Part shown: positions 49,459 to 61,000 of the stretch, one piece after another
Numbering within the stretch: position 1 is the first letter of the stretch
Layout: each line of letters starts with the position of its first letter
Source: Sacculina carcini
Taxonomy: Eukaryota > Arthropoda > Thecostraca > Sacculinidae
Assembly (NCBI GenBank): GCA_916048095.2
Contig: OU696591.1
Location: forward strand, 448,501 to 512,500
Length of the DNA: 64,000 bases
Direction: 5' to 3'
The notes under the pieces: generated by a model
Seen by the model: only the letters and a program-made list of their open reading frames with translations
Databases searched by the model: none
What the model was told of the DNA's origin: nothing
Position numbers and translations under genes: made by a program

Positions 49459-52400
49459 TCACTGACGTCATCCGCCACTCACTGACGTTGCCTGCGACGG
49501 CTGATTTGCCCGCCTGCATCCGCCTATTGGAGGAGCATCAGCAGTCGCAGCAGAATGTGCTGGTTGAACGCCGGCGCTTCTTCGCCCGTCGACAGCAGGA
49601 CGGCGAAAATGTGGGCGAATTCTTGCGCTCGCTGCGAGAAATCGCTGCCAGCTGCGATTTTTGCGCTGCCTGCCGCGACGAGCGTTTGCGTGACCAGCTT
49701 GTTATGGGGACGTCCGACTCTGCCGCTCTGCACCAGCTCCTGCAAGTCGCGCACAGGGACCTGTCGTTGGACAAGGCACTCAAAATGTGCCAATCGGCTG
49801 AGTCGGCCCGCATCAACGCTGCAGCTATGCGAAGCGCCTCGGCCGATGTGACTGGTTCCCCGGTTCCCCGCACAGAGGTCGCTGCTGTACGCCGTCAGCA
49901 GCCGCGCATGCGCAGTCAACTGAGCCGACAGTCAGATCATGACGATGGCTCCGCCCCTTGTGTGCGGTGTGGGCAGCATCACCAGTCGGCCCCGTGCCGC
50001 GCCGCGGAGAGCTTGTGTCGTCGGTGCGGAAAGCGCGGGCACTACGCGCGCGTCTGCCGCTCATCACAGCCCCGTGCTGGCCGTCGTCGGGACAATTTCG
50101 TCAGAGACGTCGCCGATGACACTGATGATGATGTTGACGATGTTGTGAATGTCAATACACCTGCTTTGTGCTCGTATATCGGCGATGTTATTGATGACAT
50201 TAAACACACGCGCGTAACCGCTATTAGCATCACCGTTTCTGCAGAGGGCCGCGCGCCGCGCGAGGTTAAGTGGCGATGCGATTCCGGCGCCGATGTGTCG
50301 GTAATTGACGCTGGGATTGCGCAGCAACTCGGAGTGGCCAACAATAGTTTGCGCCCACCGCGATCCCGCTTGCGGGTCGCCAACGGTCAGTTACTGCGGT
50401 GTCTGGGCACGTGCGAGGCAGTCTTGCGACTCGGTGATGCCTCCTGCCGTTCCACTCTGTACGTGGTGCCGTCAGTGCGCTGTGCTCTGCTCTGCTGGCG
50501 GGACGCAGTGGAGCTGCGTCTACTGCACCGGGCATTCCCTCGGCAGATGTCTCGCGAACAGCACCTGCAGCAGGTGGCCGCTAGACTGGCAGCCACGCCT
50601 CGGCAATGCCCACGCTGGATCAACACAGCTCAGCCAACAGCGGCGGATCGTCGTGCGCACAGCGAGCAGCTTATAGCGGCCTTCCCTCGTGTGTTCGCCA
50701 CGGACGGTCCTCTCCGGGAGATGAAAGGCGGGGCAATGCGGATCGATCTGCGCGATGAAGCGGTGCCGTACAACGTGACGGCTCCTCGCTCCGTGCCGTT
50801 CTGTCATCGCGCCCAGGCACAACAGCAGCTGGAGCAACTTCAGCAGCAGGGCGTCATCGAGCCGGTCTCCCACCCAACAGACTGGTGCTCACCCATCGTC
50901 GTTGTCGGCAAGCGCAAGGCAGACGGCACGCCAAACGGCTGCCGACTCACGGTAGACTTCACACGCCTCAACCGCTTCGTTCGCCGGCCTACGCATCCGG
51001 TTCGCTCGCCTGTGGAGGCTGTGAGCAGTATGGGTCTCGGCAATCGGTGGTTCACCCAGGTGGATGCATTACAAGGGTACTTTCAGGTGCCCTTGCGGCG
51101 CGAGGACCGAGACCTCACCACCTTCATCACCCCGTGGGGCCGATTCAGGTTCTGTCGCGCGCCGATGGGCCTAGTCTCCAGCGGCGACGAATTCAACCGA
51201 CGCGGCGACGTCGCCTTGGCTGGCCTACCCGACTCCTGCAAGATCGTGGACGACGTGCTGGTATATACCGCCAACTACGACGAGCATCTGCAGCGAGTCT
51301 GGCAGCTACTACAACGCTGCGACGACGCCGGCGTCACGTTGAACCTGCACAAATTTGTGTTCGCCGCCACGTCCGCCAATTTCTGTGGATTCCACATCAA
51401 CGCATCTGGATTCACCGTCGACGAAAAAAAAATTCGGGCCCTGGCTGACTTCCCTACACCGACGGACCTGACCTCACTGCGGTCGTTCTTGGGCTTGGCG
51501 AATCAGTTTGGCGACTTCTCTGACGCCATCGCTTCTGCTGCCGAGCCCCTGCGTCAGCTGCTCCGCAAAGGCGTCGAGTGGCAGTGGTCGTCACAACACG
51601 ACGCTGCTTTCACGGCCGTAAAACGCGCGTTGGCCAGCCCGCCCGTGCTTGGCCACTTCGACCCGACAAGGCCCACCATGTTGGAGACGGACGCGGCACG
51701 ACAGAAAGGCCTCGGGTTTGTCCTCCGCCAGCGGGACGACCAGGGCCGCTGGCAGCTCATCCAGTGTGGGTCGCGATTCATCTCCGACACGGAGAGCCGT
51801 TATGCCGTCTGCGAGCTGGAGATGTTGGCCGTGGTGTGGGCCTGCCAGAAATGCCACCAATATCTGGCTGGTCTGCCCACCTTCAATGTGGTCACCGACC
51901 ACAAGCCGCTGGTGCCCATCCTGAACGAAAAGGCGCTCGGAGACATCTACAATCCTCGTCTGCAGCGCATGCGTCAGCGTCTACTGCACCTGACCCTTGT
52001 CGCCAGCTGGAGGCCAGGGGCACAGCACAACATCGCCGACGCCCTGTCACGCGCACCTTCCCAGCCTGCTGATGCTGACGCGGACGTTGACGAGTGCTCG
52101 TCTGGATTCTTCGTCCAGACGTTGGACGCATTCACAGACGCAGACGACCTGGGTCATCGCACGTCACCGATTGACACCACCCTGGAGGCGGTGCGAGCTG
52201 CGTCTCTGGCCGACGATGAGTGTCGCCAATTGATGACGTACGTGCTGGGCGGTTTCCCTCAGCACAAACATCTGCTGCCCGCCAGTCTCCACCCATTCTG
52301 GGGCGTGCGCGACCAGCTCACTGCCGACCATGGCCTGATCCTGGTCGGCTGCCGCCTGCTTGTGCCTAGGTGTTTGCGGAAGGACACTCTCCGTCGGCTT

Positions 52401-53549
52401 CACGACAGTCACCAGGGGCAGGCCAGGACTGTGCAACGCGCACGGCAAACTGTCTTCTGGCCGGGCCTGAACAATGAGATCGCCACTGCCGTAGCATCAT
52501 GTTCGAGATGTCTAGAATACAAAGACAGCCAGAAAAAGGAGCCGTACCTGACGGAACCGCACCCGACACGTCCTTTTGATTCGGTATCCGCGGATTTCTT
52601 CCAGCACGCTGGGAAGACCTACCTCGTGTACGCGGACCGGTTCTCCAACTGGCCACTGGTGTTCGACTGTGGCCGTGACACCTCGGCTCACCAGCTGGTG
52701 AGGATGCTCCGACATGTGTTCGCCATGACGGGGGTTCCGACCGTACTGTCGTCAGACGGCGGCCCACAGTTCACGGCGCGCCACACGGCCGGATTTCTGC
52801 GACTTTGGCACATACGCCATCGTGTCTCCAGTCCGCACTTCCCGTCTTCTAATGGGCACGCTGAGTCCGCCGTGAAACGGGTGAAGCGGCTCATTCAGAA
52901 GGCGGCGCACGACGGGAATATCGACACAGACGCCTTTGTCGCCGGTCTGTTGGAGCTGTGTAACGCGCCGGGTGCCGACGGTCGCTCTCCCGCGCAGCTT
53001 TTGTACGGCCGCCCCGTGTCGTCCGCCGTTCCCGCGCATCCACGCTCGTTCCTGCCGGAGTGGCAGCCGCCCACCGCTGATTGCGACCGGCGAGCGGCGA
53101 GCTTGCACAACAAGCAGGTCGCCCAATACAACCGGTCGGCTAAGGTGTTGCCGCCGTTGCGGCCCGGCACTACGGTGGCTCTCCAGGACCCGACATCCGG
53201 TCGCTGGGACCGGACTGGCGTGGTCGCCATGACTGGCCGTCGCCGCCAGTACGCTGTGCGCCTGCCACACGGCGGTCTCTACTGGCGCAACCGTAGACAC
53301 CTGCGACCCGCAGCCAACACACCCTCGCCCGTGGTACAGCCGCCGCCATCTGTTGGTACAGCGCCGCTACCGTCGCAGGAGACAAGAAGCAGCCCCGCAT
53401 CACCGCCGCCGCCGCCGGGGGAGAATGTGGGCGGCACATCGGAGGCCTCACGAACTCCGCAACTCCGCCGGAGCGCCCAACCACGCAGACCACAGTCGCA
53501 TCTGAGCGATTACGTCTGCAGAGCCGACAGCGCCCCCTCCACCACTTGA
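49459..53549 (+). pseudogene. Gypsy-1 Gag-Pol polyprotein, N-terminally truncated
   Basis: The frame is open over 1,366 codons to 53,549, starting inside the LTR remnant with no genuine ATG. Order, in frame numbering from 49,449: partial gag; two CCHC knuckles (CVRCG...C about 171, CRRCGKRGHYARVC about 191); aspartic protease DSGAD about 277; reverse transcriptase with KIVDDVLVY about 601; RNase H TDAARQKGLG about 748; integrase HDSHQGQ with HHCC zinc site about 985. The D,D-35-E integrase core is at about D1047, D1103 and E1139. All catalytic motifs are kept although the start is lost, so the deletion is recent or the frame has been little mutated. It is strongly GC-rich compared with its flanks. 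Confidence 0.88.
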
Positions 53550-53557
53550 AGGGGAGA

Positions 53558-53726
53558 TGTAGTGTGTGGCTACACCGCCAGAGGGCGCGAGTGTATTAGG
53601 CGTGGGTGACGCTAACGGCCGTCAGCCAGTGTGTGTTCAGCAGTCTTGGTTTGTGTGTCGCTCCTGTGTATTTGGGTATCGTGTTCCCTATTATTGTATT
53701 GTTGTCTTAATATAATATATCGTACA
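53558..53726 (+). repeat. Gypsy-1 3' LTR
   Basis: 169 bp, TG...CA ends, preceded by the polypurine tract and followed by ATTCT. AATATAATATA near 53,708-53,720 is AT-rich. Confidence 0.88.
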
Positions 53727-53731
53727 ATTCT

Positions 53732-54323
53732 CTCTCAATCTATTCTCTCTCAATCATTGGTTTGTTGGTAATATGAAATGTGTTCGGTGTCTTGGTATAT
53801 TTATCGTTGCATTGTTATTCTGAGTTTTCCAGCGAACAAGGACCTGATCTGAGGGACTCTACGGCTTTCAACACTGCTCTGGGCGTTTGTACGAGTACGG
53901 GCGGTGCATATGTAGTGGCTTCAATTGATTAGTTTTTGTATATGACTACTGTTTATTCCGGCGATCATTTCATATATGTCCATGTCCACTTCATATATGT
54001 CCATGTCCTATTACTGTCGTTTCATTTAATCTTCCTGTTATACATTGCACAGCATCACGTGTTTTGTGTCCTGTGTTGTTTCATGTGTTGTGGCCTCTCG
54101 AGCAAATTTCTCTCCTAATGTCGCTTTTCATTAGTTTGTTATTTTCTTATTTCTGCTCTTATGTAATCTTTCCAGTTTCTGTGAGCACGTGTTTGTGTTT
54201 TGTGTTGTTTTGTGTAATTGTCTCGTGACTTGTATTTTCTGTTGTGACTTCGTGTTATATGGTTTTTTCTTTTCTCTCTTGTGGTCTCTTGATTAGTTTT
54301 CTTTTTCAGTCTCCAGTGAGTGA
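53732..54323. other. Insertion interior after Gypsy-1
   Basis: T-rich sequence with a duplicated ATTCTCTCTCAATC next to the integration site and CATATATGTCCATGTCC twice near 53,971-54,010. No gene. Confidence 0.5.
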
Positions 54324-55950
54324 GTGAATCTTGTCTTTATCAGATCTTGCACATAGTAGTAAGGCCATGCGTTGTCGCTTTGTATATCACAACGTTTGAC
54401 GAACTAAGTGCCAAGCTATGTGTCTGGTCTATTTCTGTATGAATTGTGTCGTGTTTTCTTCTGGCTGTCTATTTTTGAGTGAATCTTCTCTTCTCTATCA
54501 GATCTTGCACATAGTAGTAAGGCCATGCGTTGTCGCTTGTGTATATCACAACGTTTGACGAACTAAGTGCCAAGCTATGCGTCTGGTCTATTTCTGTGTG
54601 AATTGTGTCGTGTTTTCTTCTGGCTGTCTATTTTTGAGTGAATCTTCTCTTCTCTATCAGATCTTGCACATAGTAGTAAGGCCATGCGTTGTCGCTTGTG
54701 TATATCACAACGTTTGACGAACTAAGTGCCAAGCTATGTGTCTGGTCTACATCTGTGTGAATTGTGTCGTGTTCTCTTCTGGTTGTCTATTTTAGAGTGA
54801 ATCTTGTCTTTATCAGATCTTGCACATAGTAGTAAGGCCATGCGTTGTCGCTTGTGTATATCACAACGTTTGACGAACTAAGTGCCAAGCTATGTGTCTG
54901 GTCTATTTCTGTGTGAGTTGTGTCGTGTTCTCTTCTGGCTGTCTATTTTTGAGCGAATCTTCTCTTCTCTATCAGATCTTGCACATAGTAGTAAGGCCAT
55001 GCGTTGTCGCTTGTGTATATCACAACGTTTGACGAACTAAGTGCCAAGCTATGTGTCTGGTCTACCTCTGTGTGAATTGTGTCGTGTTCTCTTCTGGTTG
55101 TCTATTTTTGAGTGAATCTTCTCTTCTCTATCAGATCTTGCGCATAGTGGTAAGGCCATGCGTTGTCGCTTGTGTATATCACAACGTTTGACGAACTAAG
55201 TGCCAAGCTATGTGTCTGGTCTATTTCTGTGTGAGTTGTGTCGTGTTCTCTTCTGGCTGTTTAGTTTTGAGTGAATCTTGTCTTCTCTATCAGATCTTGC
55301 ACATAGTAGTAAGGCCATGCGTTGTCGCTTGTGTATATCACAACGTTTGACGAACTAAGTGCCAAGCTATGTGTCTGGTCTATTTCTGTGTGAATTGTGT
55401 CGTGTTCTCTTCTGGTTGTTTAGTTTTGAGTGAATCTTGTCTTTATCAGATCTTGCACATAGTAGTAAGGCCATGCGTTGTCGCTTGTGTATATCACAAC
55501 GTTTGACGAACTAAGTGCCAAGCTATGTGTCTGGTCTATTTCTGTGTAAATTATGTCGTGTTCTCTTCTGGTTGTCTATTTTTGAGTGAATCTTGTCTTC
55601 TTTATCAGATCTTGCACATAGTAGTAAGGCCATGCGTTGTCGCTTGTGTATATCACAACGTTTGACGAACTAAGTGCCAAGCTATGTGTCTGGTCTATTT
55701 CTGTGTGAGTTGTGTCGTGTTCTCTTCTGGTTGTCTATTTTTGAGTGAATCTTGTCTTCTTTATCAGATCTTGCACATAGTAGTAAGGCCATGCGTTGTC
55801 GCTTGTGTATATCACAACGTTTGACGAACTAAGTGCCAAGCTATGTGTCTGGTCTATTTCTGTGTAAATTATGTCGTGTTCTCTTCTGATTGTCTATTAT
55901 CTGAAGCTATGTGTCTGATCTACCTCTGTGTGAATTGTGTTGTGTCTTGT
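54324..55950. repeat. ~160-bp tandem array, 10 copies
   Basis: Ten copies of a 154-162-bp unit containing AGATCTTGCACATAGTAGTA, AAGGCCATGCGTTGTCGC, TTGTGTATATCACAACG and GAACTAAGTGCCAAGCTATG. Copies are highly similar, with CTTTAT/CTCTAT and CTGGCTG/CTGGTTG variants. The unit holds a small inverted repeat, CGTTGT...ACAACG with inner TTGTG...CACAA. A partial unit closes the array. There is no long open frame. Confidence 0.92.
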
Positions 55951-57660
55951 GTTCTCTACTGCTGGTCTAGTTTTCAGTTGAAACTTTTCTAGTTCTTCTT
56001 GATGGGATGTCTTTCTTTTCGACCCCATGCTTGATTTAGCATTTCATTCAGCATTCCTACTAAACATTTGTTTCATATTTTTTATTAGTTATTTCCTTTT
56101 GTTTCACTTTTTCCATTTTCTACATCATGGATGCCATTGTTTTTGCATGATTGCCTTTGGAGTTTTGTTGTTTGATTTTAATATTGATAAGGTTCTACGT
56201 GCGATTGTTTTTTTGTTTATCGGTTGTTGAATCGGGAAAATATATTTCAACTAGGGGTTAGGCTAAAACATCAATGTGGTTCATTGGATGTCTTAGCTTA
56301 ACCTATGTGTCTTTCTCTATCAATATGATCCATGATTTGATTGAAGACGGTATAAGATCTGTGATGAGTAGTGCTCAGACAAGATGTTAAAGTCCTAAAG
56401 GAGCCAATGTGACTATTAGTTGGACTGTTGAGAGTGCCCTCTATATATCTATGAGAAATTAACTATTAAGCGATCTTTCCAAATTTGTGTGCAATGCATT
56501 TAGCTCGTAATATAGCTACAAATGAAGTTGTCTATAATGTTAGAAATGGAATTGTTAGCGATCTGCTTTTGTACAATTTGTTCAACCAGAAATAAAGTAT
56601 TCTCCATATAGATATTCTCCACAATTAATTCAACCCGAAATAAAGTATTCTCCATATAGAGTTGAATTGAGCGATCTACTTTCTCGCATTTTTGTACAGT
56701 ACACAAGTTTGTCAAATGAAATCCAGTGTAGCATTGTGTTTCCATCATACAACATTTTGTACCGCGCATACAGGGACACGGCAGAACTTGCACAGCTCTA
56801 ACGTTTTGAGTGTATGGATATATGATTTTCCTGCAAAACAAAAAGCTGGGAGGAATAAACATGACATATTTGCATCAACTCTGTTGTTTACCTCCAACTA
56901 GTTTCGCACGTCTCGTTGATTAATCTACGGATTGTTATACTCTGATATTGTACTAAGATCTAAGAATCTTCGTTGTGTTATAATGTTTGTAGGACATTCA
57001 CGGAATAAAACCTGAGCAACATTGTCAACCTTGTGTTTGTCAAGGCTCCGGGATGACAGCCATCAATTGTGTTCAAGGATGACTCCCATAGTATGAGATG
57101 AGAGTATACGCAATAAACTGGGGCTTTTTCTACGTTCGTTACGTATGTGCGTTTCTACTGTAGCGAACGCAAATACGGTAGGAACAATACCCGTGTATTA
57201 TCGCCATCTCTCTTGACAAGCGAATGAATTCGGCACTGGTTGAGCTTACACGCACGCTAAACTATAGGTCGTTGACCCCACCGGTCACGTGCGGTCACAA
57301 TGCTCCCTGCGCCAGGCGCGTTGCTCAGGTTTTACATCAAGGCTATACAACAATTACTAAAAGTCAATGTACGTACAATTATGCATATCATATCTGCACA
57401 TATCATATCATACCGAATCATATCTGCACATATCTATGTATGCAGACTTCATAACAACAAATTTATTTTGTATAGCGCACACATTAATCAGAGGCGCGAA
57501 ATGGTATAAAATAATTGGACGAAAGAAAACAAAATTAAGTAGCTCAGTACGATGCATGGATATGTAATCCGTATAGAATATGTGAGACTGAATGACACTG
57601 CCTGATCTTATATTGTGTTCTTATACTGTTCTATCTGCTAAGGAAATTATATGAATGAGA
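55951..57660. other. Insertion interior, AT-rich
   Basis: No gene supported. About 56,587-56,615 and 56,635-56,662 are a direct duplication (GAAATAAAGTATTCTCCATA). About 57,445-57,500 reads on the minus strand as a GCGCTATACAAAATAAAT-type retroposon 3' end. Confidence 0.5.
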
Positions 57661-57681
57661 AAAACAATGAAATAACTAAAT

Positions 57682-57929
57682 TTTCAAATGTGGAAATATA
57701 GCGAAACTCTAGATAGCGAACAACTGGTAAGCCTACATTTATGGTACGTCACTAAATAACTATGGTACGTAACTAAATAAATAAATTCTCAAATGTGGAA
57801 ATATAGCGAAACTCTAGATAGCGAGCAACTGGCAAGCCTACATTTATGGTACGTCACTGTAAACGTCATCAGTGACGTCACGCTAAAGGAAAGAGTATGG
57901 GATAAATTTAGACATTGTGTCTCAACCTC
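57682..57929. repeat. Right subterminal direct repeat and right end of the 11.5-kb insertion
   Basis: TCAAATGTGGAAATATAGCG through CATTTATGGTACGTCACT occurs twice (57,682-57,754 and 57,790-57,857) with a few differences. The right inverted terminus follows, with TGACGTCA at 57,873 and the end CTCAACCTC at 57,929. Confidence 0.8.
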
Positions 57930-57938
57930 AAAAGGAAG

Positions 57939-58056
57939 CGTGTTATTTCTGGTGTCTGATTGTGAATGTTCTGGACGGTTTGACTTTATTGTTTGTTTAT
58001 ATAATTTTCTGGGCAGCATAGAAAATATATTACGTTCATTGACGGTCTTTCGAACA
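57939..58056 (+). repeat. Gypsy-2 5' LTR, second part
   Basis: 118 bp matching positions 84-201 of the 3' LTR, ending TTCGAACA. The last A is the first base of the polyprotein ATG. Confidence 0.93.
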
Positions 58057-61000
58057 TGGCGCAGCCGACAATTGAGTCTCCCTCACCTAGTCGACCTGTT
58101 CCCACCCCGCGGGTGACCGAGCCTTTTGCCTGGTTGGGTAAAGCGTCCCAACCACAGAAGCTAGACGTCTCAGTGGACAGAGAGGCATCTCTCAGAGCGT
58201 GGAAGTGGCGATGGGACGATTTTTATCTCCTAAGTGGTTTGTCGTCAGCCCCTAGAGCGGTGCAGATGGCCGCTATGCGCGCCTGCCTTAGCGATGACAC
58301 CCTTAAGGTTGTTGAGAATCTGGACTTACCCGTTGACGCACGTGACGACGTGTCGGCAGTGATCGCAGCGCTGTCTCAGTATATTATTGGGCAAACCAAC
58401 GAGGTTCTTGAGCGCAAAACGTTCAATTCACGCTGTCAACAGCGCGACGAGGGCTTTGATGATTTTTTCACGTCGTTGAAAGACCTCGCATCACGGTGCA
58501 ATTTTTGTGACAATTGCAAGGAGTCCTTGATTCGCGATAGGATCGTGATTGGTTTGCGCGACTCCTCAACCATCCAGAAGTTATGTGCCATTCCGAAACT
58601 CCCTCTCAAGACAGCGATCGACATATGCCGCGCGGAGGAAGCCGGCAACAGAGACGCATCGGCTATCGTTGGCCACCAGGTGAACCGAGTAACAAAAGCC
58701 AGTGCCTCAGGCTCGAACAAACACCGTCAAAAGTGTTCTTGGTGTGGCGGCGCATGGCACACAGATGTCAAAGACTGTCCCGCACGAAACACAGTGTGCA
58801 ACAAGTGCAAAAAACGGGGACACTACGCCAAGGTATGCCGGCAACGGAGCGGTAAAACCCAAGTTACAGCCATAATTGCTACTATGGGCGCGGCTCAGGC
58901 GCCGAAAGTCAACGTAACGGTGCGCACGTCTCGAGCTCGCGCGGAGATGATGGCACTCCCGGACTCCGGCGCTGACATTTGCGTGGCTGGTGTTGACGCC
59001 GTGGACACGCTTAACATCATCTCCGACGAACTGAAGCCACCGCAAGGACACCCCAAGCTGGCGGATCAGTCTACAGTGGTACCGATCGGTGTTTTTGACG
59101 CATCCGTGGCGTGCGGCGACCGCACTACCAGCGTACAGTTCCACGTGTTGCCTGGTGCGCAAGGGCTTGTTCTGTCATGGCTTGCCTCGAGAGACCTCGG
59201 ATTCCTCCCAAAGGATTATCCTCGGCAAGTCTTCCAGGTGCGAGACGCACGAGAGAGGCCGCAGCCGCTGCCGCGCCAATCTCCGCAAACAACGCCATCG
59301 CCGCCAGCCCGACGCAACATGACACAGAGCGACACTGCAACAGGCGAAAAGTGGACGCAGCGGCTAATCGACCAGTTCCCTCGTGTTTTCGACGAACAGA
59401 TAAGGTCGATGCCCGGCGAAAAATTCCGTATTGTCTTGTACGACAACGCAAAGCCGTTCTGTGTCACAACACCACGACGGGTGCCATTCGCTCTCCGCGA
59501 AAAATTGAAAAAAGAACTAGACACTCTGGTGCAAAATGACATTATCGCACCAACTACTGAGGCAACAGAATGGTGCGCGCCAATAGTGGTGGCGCCCAAA
59601 AAGAACAGCAACAGCATACGTCTCTGCGTTGATCTGTCACATCTGAATAAGTACGTCATTCGTGAGCGATACCAGTCTGAGACACCAGCAGAGGCTGTAG
59701 CATCAATCCAGCAAGCTGAAGCGGGATGGTTTTCGACGTTTGACGCACTGAAGGGCTACCATCAGTGTCCGCTCGATCAAGAGAGTCAAAATCTGACGAC
59801 GTTTTTGACGCCTTTTGGCCGCTACCGATTCTTGCGCGCCCCATACGGAATCAGTAGCATATCGGAACACTACAATCGACGCATGGCGGAGTGCTTCTCA
59901 GGCTTACAACGCTTCGCACGCGTGGTCGATGACGTAGTACTGTACGATAAGACGCTTGAGGAGCACATCGACCACGTGAAACAGTTCCTGCAGCGATGTT
60001 CGGACGCTGGAATATCACTCAACCGTAGCAAATTCCGCGTAGCAGAGACACACGCAAGATTTGCTGGCTACGTGTTGGACAAGAACGGTTATCGGATAGA
60101 CACGGCACTCACGGACGCTATTGCAATGTTCCCGAAGCCGACCAACATCTCAGAGCTCCGCTCGTTTTGTGGCCTGGCGAACCAGACAGCGTCGTTTTCC
60201 AACGAGATTGCGCCATTGTTGCAACCACTGCGTCCGCTTCTCAAAACAAGTAATGAGTTTCACTGGGACCACACTCATGATGTCGCCTTTCAACGCGCTC
60301 GGTCGATGCTCTCATCACCGAAGACACTGGCATTTTACGACTCTTCGAGGCCAACGACGCTGACTACAGACGCCAGCAGACTGAACGGCCTTGGGTTCGT
60401 CCTCACTCAAGTTCAGCAAGACGGCAACGGGAAAGTCGTTCAAGCCGGATCCCGTTTTTTGAGCGACGCCGAGACACGCTATGCCATCATCGAACTCGAA
60501 GCGTTAGCCGTGGCATGGGCGATGCACAAGTGTCGTCAGTTTCTTCTGGGTATGGAGAAATTCGATGTAGTCGTGGATCACCGACCACTCGTGTCCATCT
60601 TCGGGTCTAGACGTCTCGATGAGATTGAGAATCCCCGTCTACAAAGACTCCGCCTCAAAACGATGGAATTCAATTTCAATATCTCTTGGTGCAAGGGAGC
60701 AGACAATCAAGCCGCTGACGCGCTCTCTCGGTCGCCCGTCAGTAGACCTACTCCGGAAGACGAAATGGCCGAGGACGCTTCTGCTCCATCCATATGCGCC
60801 ATGTTTAACGCCATCGCCGATGAAGAAACGATAAATATACGTTTGTTGGAGGTGCGAGCGGCAACCGAGTCCGACTCGGAGCTGATGACACTCAGACAAT
60901 TCATTAAAAATGGATTTCCGTCGTCTAAACGAGAGCTTCCCGAGTCGATTCGTCAGTACTGGCCTAAACACTCCGATTTAACAGAAGACGACGGTATCGT

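Larger units (their letters stand above)
49443..53726 (+). mobile_element. Ty3/Gypsy element 'Gypsy-1', 5' LTR and start of gag deleted
   Basis: ATTCT flanks both ends (49,438-49,442 and 53,727-53,731), so the outer boundaries are the original integration ends. The 3' LTR is 53,558-53,726 (169 bp, TGTAGTG to CGTACA). At the 5' end only its first 16 bp remain (49,443-49,458), joined directly to internal gag sequence. The rest of the 5' LTR, the primer-binding site and roughly 110 gag codons are therefore missing. A polypurine tract (GAAGGGGAGA) precedes the 3' LTR. The element cannot replicate alone. Confidence 0.88.
46381..57929. mobile_element. 11,549-bp insertion in the Gypsy-2 5' LTR, 9-bp duplication, GAGGT inverted ends
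   Basis: The insertion is flanked by AAAAGGAAG on both sides (46,372-46,380 and 57,930-57,938); the uninterrupted LTR has it once. The ends are inverted: left GAGGTCTATACA, right TGTGTCTCAACCTC. Further in, both ends share, in inverted order, TCCCA-ACTCT and TGACGTCA blocks, so imperfect terminal inverted repeats extend at least about 80 bp. A 9-bp duplication fits Mutator-like elements and 8 bp would fit hAT; I see no transposase inside. The interior holds LINE ends, a dead Gypsy element and a tandem array. It could be a giant non-autonomous DNA transposon that collected later insertions. Confidence 0.8.

Noticed and set aside
50042-53493. Long minus-strand frames across Gypsy-1, and similar ones across Gypsy-2 (59,125-62,216)
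   Set aside because: They lie antisense to GC-rich polyprotein genes and show no domains; these are shadow frames.
54324-55950. Hammerhead ribozyme in the ~160-bp tandem unit
   Set aside because: I looked for CTGANGA and GAAA core motifs on both strands and found no correctly placed pair.
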